A stretch of DNA of 64,000 bases from Alicycliphilus sp. UBA6560 (GTDB lineage Bacteria > Pseudomonadota > Gammaproteobacteria > Burkholderiales > Burkholderiaceae_C): positions 186,001 to 250,000 of the forward strand of contig DJJU01000011.1 in the NCBI GenBank assembly GCA_002434305.1, written 5' to 3'. Position numbers and translations under genes: made by a program. Shown in pieces: positions 56,692-64,000 of the stretch (positions are counted from its first letter, which is position 1; every line of letters starts with the position of its first letter). The notes under the pieces were generated by a model. The model saw nothing but the letters and a program-made list of their open reading frames with translations. It did not search any database and had not been told where the DNA came from.

Positions 56692-58955
56692 GGCGGCTCC
56701 TCCTGGCTGGGTGCGGCCGTGCCCAGCGCCACGGCCTGGCGCGCCTGCTCCAGCGTGCAGGCGTAGAAGGTGCCGGCCGTGGAGCGCAGCGGCGCCACGC
56801 GCCCGGCCCGGGCGGTGACACGGCGCCAGCCGGCGCGTGTGCGCAGCGACAGCTTGAGGCTGGCGCCCTCGGCCACGGGCTCGAACAGGATCAAACGCCG
56901 CGGCGCTTGCTCCTGCAGCGGCAGCAGGCCCAGCAGCGTGTGCGGGCCCTGCGCCGAGCCCACCTGCACGTCGCAGACGCCCCAATGCGCACGCGCACCG
57001 TGGTCGGGCGCCAGGAAGCGCCCGCCCAGCCAGTCGGTGGGCGTGGTGCCGCGCTCGTTCAGCTCCTGCAGCTGCCACTGCAGGTCGTTGCCGTAGAGCA
57101 TCAGCTCCATCTGGTTGCGGGCGCGGGTGTCGGGCCACTCGAGGCGGCAGCGCACGGCGGCGGTCTGCTGTGCGCCCTCGCCATCGGCCTGCGGCCCGGC
57201 CACCGGCACCAGCCGTACCGGCTGCAGGCCCGAGGGCAGCATGACGGCCGCGCGCACGCTGCGCCCCTGCGCCAACGCCGGCGGCAGCAGGCCGACCACC
57301 CGGCAGCCGCCCGGCGAGACGTTCTCGATGACCAGCGTCTCCTGCGGCGGGGCCTGGGCGGCGCCCGCCTCGGGCAGCAGCACCAGGGGCAGCGGCATGT
57401 CGAAACGGTAGTCGCTACGGTGGTGATGCGCCTCGGTCGTGAGGAAGTGGCGCGTCAGCTGCCAGCCGCACAGCAGGTTGGTGCCCACCCAGGCCAGGTT
57501 GAAGTACAGCGCATAGGGCGGGAGGTAGGGCTGCTGGCTGCTGCGGTACAGCGCCCAGACGATGGCCAGCAGATTGAAGGCCAGCAGCAGCGTCTGCGGC
57601 AGCACCTGCAGCAGCACACGCCGGCGCGGCGAGAAGGACTTGTCGGTGACGTTGAAGCGCACAGGCCCCAGCACCAGGCCCAGCGTGGCGCGGATGAAGG
57701 CGGCGAAGCGGGCGAAGTTGTACTGCTCGGCGTACAGCCAGCTGCCATAGCCCCGGCTCAATTCCTCGAACACGCAGATGCTGAGCACGAAATAGGGCAC
57801 GAACCAGCACAGGAAGACCCAGCCGCTGGCGTCGATCGGCAGCCAGCCGGTCAGCAGCACGATGGCCGGGGCCAGCCAGAACAGGCCCTTTTGCCAGCCA
57901 TCGAAATAGGTGGTCATGGAGGCCAGGTAGTTCAGCTTCTGCGCCGCGCTCAGGCGCGGGGTGAACAGCACGTCCTCCTGGCGCAGCACCTGCATGGCGC
58001 CCTGGCCCCAGCGCACGCGCTGCGCCAGGAACGGCGCGACCTGCGCCGGCGCGATGCCGAACGCCAGCGCCTGCGCGTGATAGACCGAGCGGTAGCCCGC
58101 CTTGTGCAGGCGCAGCGAGGTGTGCAGGTCCTCGGTCACCGTGCCGGTGGCAAAGCCGCCGATCTCCTGCAGGGCACTGCGCCGCACCACCGCGCAGGTG
58201 CCGCAGAAAAAGGCCGAGTTCCAGTAGTCCTTGCCGCGCTGGATGACCTTGAAGAACAGCGACTGCTCCGTCCACAGCCGCCGCGTGCGCCGGCGCAGGC
58301 GGTGCTGGAAAGAGTCGAGGTTGAAGAACTCCTGCGGCGTCTGCACGAAGGCCACGGCCGGGTCGCGGAAGTAGCCCAGCGTGCGCACCAGGAAGTCGCG
58401 CCCCGGGGCGTGGTCGGCATCGAACAGCGCGATCAGCTCGCCGCCCGTGCGCTCGAGGGCGTGGTTCAGGTTGCCGGCCTTGGCGTGCTCGTTGCTGGTG
58501 CGGCAGAGGTACCACACGCCCAGGCTGCGGGCCAGTTCGCGCATCTCGGGGCGGTTGCCGTCGTCCAGCAGCCAGGTCTCGTGCGGGTAGTCCATATCGC
58601 GCGCCAGCATCAGGGTGCGGCGCAACATGCTGACCGGCTCGTTGAAGCAGGTGACGAACACGTCCACCGTGCGGCCGGCCTCGGGCTCGGGCGCCTCGCG
58701 CTGCGTCAGGCGCCACATGATGAAGATGTGCACCGCCGCCACCAGCACGCCGTAGACCTCGGCGGCGTAGACCAGGCAGGAGAACACCAGATGCTCCTGG
58801 TTGAAGGTGGTGGCGCGCCAGATCAGGTAGCCGGTGGCCACGAGCAGGAACAGCACCGACAGCAGGGCGCACAGCGGGCTGCAGTCCTCGAAGCGGCCGC
58901 CGCGGCGGGGGTCGGCGCAGTAGCGCGGCGGAGGGGGTGGTGGGTGGTCGGTCAT
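56664..58955 (-). CDS. bcsA: Cellulose synthase catalytic subunit (BcsA-like, UDP-forming)
   Basis: A 763-residue GT2 membrane synthase. Two N-terminal helices; the D,D,D,QxxRW residues are in DDGNRPE, DADHAPG, TEDLHTS and QRVRWGQGAMQ. Further helices follow, then a PilZ-like domain with RSDYR (RxxxR) and NVSPGG (NxSxxG) that would bind c-di-GMP. It would make beta-1,4-glucan from UDP-glucose. BcsB, BcsZ and BcsC are not in the window; only the BcsS-like barrel follows. The ATG at 58955 is used. A perfect palindrome lies 32 bp upstream. Confidence 0.9.
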   Translation of the reverse strand: MTDHPPPPPPRYCADPRRGGRFEDCSPLCALLSVLFLLVATGYLIWRATTFNQEHLVFSCLVYAAEVYGVLVAAVHIFIMWRLTQREAPEPEAGRTVDVFVTCFNEPVSMLRRTLMLARDMDYPHETWLLDDGNRPEMRELARSLGVWYLCRTSNEHAKAGNLNHALERTGGELIALFDADHAPGRDFLVRTLGYFRDPAVAFVQTPQEFFNLDSFQHRLRRRTRRLWTEQSLFFKVIQRGKDYWNSAFFCGTCAVVRRSALQEIGGFATGTVTEDLHTSLRLHKAGYRSVYHAQALAFGIAPAQVAPFLAQRVRWGQGAMQVLRQEDVLFTPRLSAAQKLNYLASMTTYFDGWQKGLFWLAPAIVLLTGWLPIDASGWVFLCWFVPYFVLSICVFEELSRGYGSWLYAEQYNFARFAAFIRATLGLVLGPVRFNVTDKSFSPRRRVLLQVLPQTLLLAFNLLAIVWALYRSSQQPYLPPYALYFNLAWVGTNLLCGWQLTRHFLTTEAHHHRSDYRFDMPLPLVLLPEAGAAQAPPQETLVIENVSPGGCRVVGLLPPALAQGRSVRAAVMLPSGLQPVRLVPVAGPQADGEGAQQTAAVRCRLEWPDTRARNQMELMLYGNDLQWQLQELNERGTTPTDWLGGRFLAPDHGARAHWGVCDVQVGSAQGPHTLLGLLPLQEQAPRRLILFEPVAEGASLKLSLRTRAGWRRVTARAGRVAPLRSTAGTFYACTLEQARQAVALGTAAPSQEEPPCPPAILTA

Positions 58956-58986
58956 GGCAGGGCGTGCTCCACGGTGTTTTTGGACC

Positions 58987-59003
58987 AAGACGTGTCACGT
59001 CTT
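58987..59003. promoter_or_regulatory. 17-bp perfect palindrome upstream of bcsA
   Basis: AAGACGTGTCACGTCTT lies 32-48 bp before the bcsA ATG in a gap of about 280 bp that is less GC-rich than its surroundings. The gap also serves the divergent tautomerase gene. It is a candidate operator for a dimeric regulator. Confidence 0.5.
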
Positions 59004-59238
59004 GCGATTTCGTATCCAGCTACTACGGTGCAACCCATTCTTCGCACCCTGCCGCGGGTGCCAATCCCTACAACGAGGGCCCCAAAAATACGGTGCAGCC
59101 ACGACGTGGCCCCAACCACAGGCACGGGGCGTCGTCCTGCTTCCTAGTCTATGTAAAGATGCGACAAGTGCATCCAGGTGTTACCAAACTTGGCGAGCTG
59201 ATACAACTACGGCTTTTCACCCCATTACCCTGCACGCC

Positions 59239-59598
59239 ATGCCGCATCTGATCGTCGAATACAGCTCTAACCTCGCCAACTATCCCGAGGCCGAAACGCT
59301 GACTGCGCTGAACGCCGCCGTCTGTGCCAGCCCCGAGGTCAAGGACGAGGCCGATCTGAAGACCCGCTTCGTGCGCACCAGCGCCTTCGAGATCGGCACC
59401 GCACCGGCCAACCGGGCGTTCGTGCACGCCGAGCTGCGCCTGCTGTCCGGCCGCACGCCCGAAGCCAAGGCCGACCTGGCCGAGCGTGTGGCCGCCGTGC
59501 TGCGCCGCCTCACACCCCGCCCCGCCGGTCTGCTGGTGCAGCTGAGCGTGGACGTGGTGGACATGGACCGGCCTTCCTACATCAAGGAGCGCCTCTGA
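59239..59598 (+). CDS. 5-carboxymethyl-2-hydroxymuconate isomerase-like tautomerase
   Basis: A 119-residue tautomerase-superfamily protein (PHLIVEYSSNLANYPEAETLTALN, catalytic Pro2 after Met removal; ending VDMDRPSYIKER). CHMI acts in homoprotocatechuate breakdown, but no other hpa genes are nearby, so the true substrate is uncertain. The ATG at 59239 places Pro at position 2 as required. Confidence 0.88.
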   Translation: MPHLIVEYSSNLANYPEAETLTALNAAVCASPEVKDEADLKTRFVRTSAFEIGTAPANRAFVHAELRLLSGRTPEAKADLAERVAAVLRRLTPRPAGLLVQLSVDVVDMDRPSYIKERL

Positions 59599-59694
59599 GC
59601 GCGCCTGTGCAACACTGCTCGCCGGCCCGGCACTACTCTGCCGGGCTTCGCTTTTTCTCCCTCCCTCTCCCCCTTCCTTGACCTGAGGATCGCC

Positions 59695-60150
59695 ATGAGC
59701 GTTTACGACAAGCTGAAAGAACTGGACATCACCCTGCCCCCGGTGGCCGTGCCGGCAGCGGCCTACGTGCCCTACGTGCAGACGGGCAACCTGGTGTTCC
59801 TGAGCGGGCACATCGCGCGCAAGGACGGCAAGCCCTGGGTGGCGCAGTTCGGCCGCGACATCGGTGTGGAGGAAGGCAAGCAGGCCGCGCGCGCCGTGGC
59901 CATCGACCTGCTGGGCACGCTGCACGCAGCCACGGGCGACCTGAACCGCGTCAAGCGCATCGTCAAGCTGATGAGCCTGGTCAACTCCACCGGCGACTTC
60001 ACCGAGCAGCACCTGGTGACCAACGGCGCCAGCGAGCTGATGGGCCAGGTTTTCGGCGACGCCGGCAAGCACGCGCGCAGCGCCTTCGGCGTGGCGCAGA
60101 TCCCCATGGGGGCGTGTGTTGAGATCGAGCTCATCGCCGAGCTGGCCTGA
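59695..60150 (+). CDS. RidA/YjgF family protein
   Basis: A 151-residue RidA-fold protein (VFLSGHIARKDGKPW, EGKQAARAVAIDLLGTL, ARSAFGVAQIPMGACVEIELIAELA). The Arg in HARSAFG matches RidA Arg105 that binds the imine/enamine carboxylate, so deaminase activity is plausible. It is about 20 residues longer than E. coli RidA. A strong terminator follows. Confidence 0.93.
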   Translation: MSVYDKLKELDITLPPVAVPAAAYVPYVQTGNLVFLSGHIARKDGKPWVAQFGRDIGVEEGKQAARAVAIDLLGTLHAATGDLNRVKRIVKLMSLVNSTGDFTEQHLVTNGASELMGQVFGDAGKHARSAFGVAQIPMGACVEIELIAELA

Positions 60151-60178
60151 CACGCCCCCGCGCGGGCTGCGCGGCACG

Positions 60179-60206
60179 AAAAAAAGGGACGCCACGGCGT
60201 CCCTTT
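60179..60206. terminator. Bidirectional intrinsic terminator
   Basis: A run of A, stem GGGACGCC/GGCGTCCC, then CTTTG: a hairpin with A-tract on one side and T-rich end on the other, between the convergent RidA and chemoreceptor genes. It would stop both. Confidence 0.75.
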
Positions 60207-60245
60207 GTCATGGGCGCGCGTGGCCCCTGGAGTGTGTTGGCGCGC

Positions 60246-61979
60246 TCAGAAGCTTTCCCAGTCGTCCGAGGCGCCCGAGGCCAGCGCGGGAGCGGCAGCG
60301 GCAGCGGCCGGCGCGTGCTTGCGCGGCGCCGCCGCCGCCGCGGGCGCGCTGGAAGCAGTGCGCACGGGTGCTGGTACTGGTACCGGCACGGGCGCCGCAG
60401 CGGGCACGGGCCGCGCCACGGCCGCCGGGCCGGCGTCGTCCACCTGGAAGGTGGCCACCAGCTGCGCCAGCTGCTGGGCCTGCTCGCGCAGGCTCTGCGC
60501 GGCGGCGGCGCTTTCCTCGACCAGGGCGGCGTTTTGCTGCGTCATCTGGTCCAGTTGGCCCACCGCCTGGTTGACCTGCGCCACGCCGGAGCTTTGCTCG
60601 GCCGAGGCGGCGGTCACCTCGCCGATCATGTCGGCCACGCGCTGCACGGACTGCACGATCTCGCCCATGGTGCTGCCGGCCTGCTGCACCAGGCGCGAGC
60701 CGTCCTCCACCCGGTCCACGGACGAGCCGATCAGCGCCTTGATCTCGCGCGCCGCCTCGGCGCTGCGGCCGGCCAAGCTGCGCACCTCGCCGGCCACCAC
60801 GGCAAAGCCCCGGCCCTGCTCGCCGGCGCGGGCGGCTTCCACGGCCGCGTTCAGCGCCAGGATGTTGGTCTGGAAGGCGATGGAGTCGATGACCTGGATG
60901 ATGTCGGCGATCTTGCGGCTGCTGCCCTGGATCTCCTCCATGGTGGCGACGACCTCGGTCACCACCGTGCCACCGCGCAGCGCCACCTCACGGGCAGCGC
61001 CGGCCAGCTGGCTGGCCTGGCTGGCGCTGCCGGCGCTTTGCTGCAGGGTGCTGGTGAACTCCTCCATGGCCGCGGCCGTCTGCTGCAGGTTGCTGGAGGT
61101 GCTTTCGGTGCGCGCCGACAGGTCCTGGTTGCCGGCGGCGATCTGCGCGCTGGCCGTGGCGATGCTGTCAGTGCTGCGCCGCACCTGCTGCACCGTGCCG
61201 GCCAGCGAGCCGCGCATGGCCGCCAGCGAGGCCAGCAGCTCGCCGAACTCGTCGTCGCGACCGGCCCCCTCCAGCGCCTGCGCACGCAGGTCGCCCTGGG
61301 CGATGCGCGCCGCCACCTGGTTGGCCTGTGCCAGCGGCTGCTGAATGCTGCGGATCAGGAAATACGCCCCGACGATGATCGCCAGCAGCAGCACCGCCAC
61401 GGCGGCGCCGGCCATCTTGACGGTCGCCATGCGCGCGCCGGACATTTCGGCGTGGCGCTCGCGCGCTTCCTGCTCGAACAGCTGCACCAGCTGCTGCAGC
61501 GTGCCCAGGTAAGACTTCACGGCCGGCACCAGCGACTGCAGGGCCAGCTTGGAGGCGGCGTCATAGTCGCTCTCGTCGCGCAGCTTGCGCGCCTCGGCGC
61601 GCAGCTGCGTCATGGCGACGCGGGCACTGGCCACGCGCTCCATCTGCTGGCGCGTGGCGGGCGACAAGGGCAGCTCCTGCAGCGCCTTTTGCATCTGCGT
61701 GATGCGTTCGCTGGTGGCGACCAGGTCGGCCTGGAAGGCCTGCTCCACCGCCATCTCGCTGCTGAGCACCAGTGCCAGCGTGCGCGTGGCGTTGAGCTCG
61801 GTTAGCGCCATCCACTGCGTGGCCATCTGCACACGGCGCGTGGTCTCCTGAGTGACGGCATCGGCCTCGGCCTGGGAGGTGGCCGAGCGGTAGCCGGCAG
61901 CGCCGACCACGGCGACCAGTGCCACCACGATGGCCACGACGGCCAGCCAGAGCTTGTGGGACAGACGCAGCGTTTTCAT
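60246..61979 (-). CDS. Methyl-accepting chemotaxis protein with CheR/CheB-docking tail
   Basis: A 577-residue chemoreceptor: TM1 (LWLAVVAIVVALVAVVGAAGY), a four-helix-bundle sensing domain, TM2 (AGAAVAVLLLAIIVGAYFLI), HAMP, and the signalling tip IQVIDSIAFQTNILALNAAVEAARAGEQGRGFAVVA. After an Ala/Pro linker it ends DDWESF, a variant of the NWETF pentapeptide that docks CheR and CheB. It is a long, complete receptor, unlike the one at 39728. The ligand is unknown. Confidence 0.95.
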   Translation of the reverse strand: MKTLRLSHKLWLAVVAIVVALVAVVGAAGYRSATSQAEADAVTQETTRRVQMATQWMALTELNATRTLALVLSSEMAVEQAFQADLVATSERITQMQKALQELPLSPATRQQMERVASARVAMTQLRAEARKLRDESDYDAASKLALQSLVPAVKSYLGTLQQLVQLFEQEARERHAEMSGARMATVKMAGAAVAVLLLAIIVGAYFLIRSIQQPLAQANQVAARIAQGDLRAQALEGAGRDDEFGELLASLAAMRGSLAGTVQQVRRSTDSIATASAQIAAGNQDLSARTESTSSNLQQTAAAMEEFTSTLQQSAGSASQASQLAGAAREVALRGGTVVTEVVATMEEIQGSSRKIADIIQVIDSIAFQTNILALNAAVEAARAGEQGRGFAVVAGEVRSLAGRSAEAAREIKALIGSSVDRVEDGSRLVQQAGSTMGEIVQSVQRVADMIGEVTAASAEQSSGVAQVNQAVGQLDQMTQQNAALVEESAAAAQSLREQAQQLAQLVATFQVDDAGPAAVARPVPAAAPVPVPVPAPVRTASSAPAAAAAPRKHAPAAAAAAPALASGASDDWESF

Positions 61980-62145
61980 GGGGCAATTCCTGCGGTGGAT
62001 GACAAAAGAAGGGCGGTCCAGGGCATGCGCCCCTGCCCGAGAATGCTACCAAACGCAACCGAGTCCTTGCCGCACTGCAGCAAAAGCGGCCGCCGCCGGC
62101 CTGGCGCGGCCCTTTCGCGCCCCGGCCGCACCTACCGGCAAACAA

Positions 62146-62205
62146 TAGCCTTTTTGGTCTCCAGGCCAATACCAGCAAGCGCTGGCAGCTATTGTTTTCG
62201 CAGCA
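62146..62205 (+). repeat. Family-A repeat, copy 16
   Basis: Perfect core CAAGCGCTGGCAGCTAT with TTTTTGGTCTCCAGG; between the chemoreceptor start and the parC stop. Confidence 0.8.
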
Positions 62206-62209
62206 TCCG

Positions 62210-64000
62210 TCATTCCACGCGCAGCACGTCCGCCACCTTGAAGCCCAGGTCCGCCGCCTTGCCCTTGCGGCCGCGGGCGGCGCGGGCGTTGTTCAGCGAG
62301 CGGATCTCCAGCTGCTCCTCGCGCGCCTTGCCGCCGCGGCCCGTGCCTGCGAAGCGCACGCTGCGCGTGTAGGCGGCCACGCCGGCCAGCTGGTCCTTGT
62401 CCTCCAGGTCGATGAGCATCAGGCCGCGACCACCCTTTTCCATGAACTTCATCTCGCTGATCTCGAAGGTCAGGATGCGCCCGCCCACGGAGGCGCAGCA
62501 CACGTGGGTGGCAGGCGCCAGCGGCTGGCTGGCGCTGGTGAAGGCCGCGTGCGAGGGCCGGCACAGGGTTTCGCCCTCACCCAGGCTGACGAAGGCCTTG
62601 CCGCCGCGGTTGCGCCCGGTCATGTGCTCAACCGTAGAGACGAAACCGTAGCCGCCCGAGCCTGCCAGCACCAGCGCCGCGTTGGCCGGACCGGCGAAGT
62701 AGTGCAGCGGCTGCGTGCCCGACTCCAGTTCGATCAGCGTGGTGATGGGCTGGCCATCGCCGCGCCCGCCGGGCAGCTGCGCCACGGCCACCGAGTACAC
62801 CCGGCCATTGCTGCCGAAGACGATGAGCGTGTCCACCGTGCGGCACTCGAAGGTGCCGTACAGGCTGTCTCCGGCCTTGACCGTGAAGCTGGCCGCATCC
62901 AGCCCGTGACCCTGGCGCGCGCGCACCCAGCCCTTGTGCGAGACGATGACGGTGACCGGCTCGTCGGGCACGCGCACCTCGGCCACGGCGCGGCGCTCCT
63001 CCTGGATCAGCGTGCGGCGCTCATCCTGGAACTGTTTGGCGTCCGTCTCGATCTCGCGCACCATCAATCGGCGCAGCGAGGCCGGGTTGGCCAGGATGTC
63101 CTCCAGCTTGCTTTGCTCCTCGCGCAGGTCCTTGAGCTCCTGCTCGATCTTGATGGCCTCCAGCCGCGCCAGCTGGCGCAGGCGGATTTCCAGGATGTCC
63201 TCGGCCTGCCGGTCCGATAGCTGGAAGCGCTCGATCAGCGCCGCCTTGGGCTCGTCGCTGGCGCGGATGATGGCGATGACCTCGTCGATGTGCAGCAGCA
63301 CGGTCTGCCGCCCTTCGAGGATGTGGATGCGGTCTTGCACCTTGGCCAGGCGGTGCTGGCTGCGGCGCGTGATGGTCTGCTGGCGAAAGGCGATCCACTC
63401 ATCGAGCATCTGCCGCAGCGACTTCTGCACCGGCCGCCCGTCCAGGCCCACCATGGTCAGATTGATGGGCGCGGAGGTCTCCAGGCTGGTGTGCGCCAGC
63501 AGCGCCGTGGTCAGCTCGCCCTGGGCGATCTTCGACGTCTTGGGCTCGATGACCAGGCGCACCGGCGCGTCCTTGCTGGACTCGTCGCGCACGCCGTCCA
63601 GCAGCGCCAGCATGCTGGCCTTCAGCTGCACCTGCTCGGGATTAAGGGCCTTCTTGCCGGTCTTGACCTTGGGGTTGGTGAGCTCCTCGATCTCCTCAAG
63701 CACCTTCTGCGCCGACACGCCCGGCGGCAGCTCGGTCACCACCAGCTGCCACTGCCCGCGCGCCAGCTCCTCGATCTTCCAGCGCGCACGTACCTTCAGG
63801 CTGCCGCGACCCGTGCGGTACGCCGCCTGGATGTCGGCCGCCGGGCTGATGATCTGCCCGCCGCCGGGATAGTCCGGGCCCGGGATCAGCGCGAACAGCG
63901 CCTCGTCGGCCAGCTTTGGGTTCTTGACCAGCGCCACGCAGGCGTCGGCCACCTCGCGCAGGTTGTGGCTGGGGATCTCGGTGGCCAGGCCCACGGCGAT
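62210..64000 (-). CDS. parC: DNA topoisomerase IV subunit A, C-terminal part (5' end outside window)
   Basis: The frame stays open to the window edge, giving about 596 residues starting in the conserved AVGLATEIPSHNLREVADA. These cover the end of the winged-helix/tower region, the coiled-coil (AKVQDRIHILEGRQTVLLHIDEVIAIIRASDEPKAAL) and the C-terminal beta-pinwheel. ParC decatenates daughter chromosomes together with ParE. The active-site Tyr lies upstream of the window. Confidence 0.93.
   Translation of the reverse strand: MAVGLATEIPSHNLREVADACVALVKNPKLADEALFALIPGPDYPGGGQIISPAADIQAAYRTGRGSLKVRARWKIEELARGQWQLVVTELPPGVSAQKVLEEIEELTNPKVKTGKKALNPEQVQLKASMLALLDGVRDESSKDAPVRLVIEPKTSKIAQGELTTALLAHTSLETSAPINLTMVGLDGRPVQKSLRQMLDEWIAFRQQTITRRSQHRLAKVQDRIHILEGRQTVLLHIDEVIAIIRASDEPKAALIERFQLSDRQAEDILEIRLRQLARLEAIKIEQELKDLREEQSKLEDILANPASLRRLMVREIETDAKQFQDERRTLIQEERRAVAEVRVPDEPVTVIVSHKGWVRARQGHGLDAASFTVKAGDSLYGTFECRTVDTLIVFGSNGRVYSVAVAQLPGGRGDGQPITTLIELESGTQPLHYFAGPANAALVLAGSGGYGFVSTVEHMTGRNRGGKAFVSLGEGETLCRPSHAAFTSASQPLAPATHVCCASVGGRILTFEISEMKFMEKGGRGLMLIDLEDKDQLAGVAAYTRSVRFAGTGRGGKAREEQLEIRSLNNARAARGRKGKAADLGFKVADVLRVE

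Noticed and set aside
59239..59598. Homoprotocatechuate (hpa) operon
   Set aside because: Only the isomerase-like gene is present; no other ring-cleavage genes are nearby.
663..62205. Family-A copies as a CRISPR array
   Set aside because: Copies are kilobases apart, in both orientations, with no regular spacers and no cas genes.
1..64000. tRNA or rRNA genes
   Set aside because: No cloverleaf with a conserved T-arm (GGTTCGA-type) or rRNA segment was recognised in any intergenic gap.

Overview
The window is high-GC DNA packed with tightly spaced, often ATGA-overlapping genes. It reads as a chromosomal segment of a betaproteobacterium of the Comamonadaceae (Acidovorax / Alicycliphilus / Melaminivora type). 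Supporting this are a Burkholderiales-style RNase E tail, long-form QueF, DUF3079 and DUF3460 proteins, TRAP-type dicarboxylate uptake with DctS/DctR, and many short dispersed repeats with the core CAAGCGCTGGCAGCTAT. No rRNA, tRNA, IS element, prophage or CRISPR array was seen. The assignment is from gene content, not from a search.

Layout. 1-11.4 kb: end of rne, yaaA, a prolyl-4-hydroxylase-like dioxygenase, queF, dinB, two DMT-family exporters, an FMN L-lactate dehydrogenase, pbpC, a DUF3079 protein and an endonuclease/exonuclease/phosphatase protein. 11.5-21.1 kb: an eight-gene operon on the minus strand (TetR, SDR, carboxyltransferase beta, acyl-CoA dehydrogenase, enoyl-CoA hydratase, biotin carboxylase/BCCP alpha, second acyl-CoA dehydrogenase, BKACE). 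Its gene order matches the acyclic-terpene (atu) pathway, and its carboxyltransferase looks more like geranyl-CoA than methylcrotonyl-CoA carboxylase. 21.1-26.5 kb: comEC, a small winged-helix-like protein, a frameshifted FdhF/YdeP-like molybdoenzyme and a small membrane protein. 26.6-34.2 kb: apbC, the selD/mnmH pair for 2-selenouridine in tRNA, a degenerate Mrr-like protein, a patatin phospholipase and metG. 34.3-39.7 kb: a sulfur-oxidation cluster (fccA, fccB, yeeE-like transporter, second fccB-like flavoprotein, soxY, soxZ). 39.7-48.4 kb: a chemoreceptor with an in-frame TGA, dctM, dctQ, dctP, a second dctP-like binding protein, and the divergent dctS/dctR two-component system. 48.6-54.3 kb: an AraC-type regulator divergent from a flavoprotein / alpha-hydroxyacid dehydrogenase / ThDP-decarboxylase operon. 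54.3-64 kb: a BamE-like lipoprotein, DUF3460, scpA, bcsS and bcsA-like genes, a CHMI-like tautomerase, a RidA protein, a second chemoreceptor and the 3' part of parC.

The most unusual signal is the repeat landscape. I count 16 copies of one roughly 60-bp element (here family A) and three copies of a roughly 125-bp hairpin element (family B). Most A copies lie between genes, but three sit in frame inside pbpC, the carboxylase alpha gene and comEC, all in the same orientation relative to the gene. Other copies supply the last codons and stop of an alpha-hydroxyacid dehydrogenase, a chemoreceptor and RNase E. A separate 113-bp duplication at the hydratase/carboxylase junction has duplicated a start codon while keeping ATGA coupling on both sides. 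Together these suggest a small non-autonomous element that is tolerated in, and reshapes, coding sequence.
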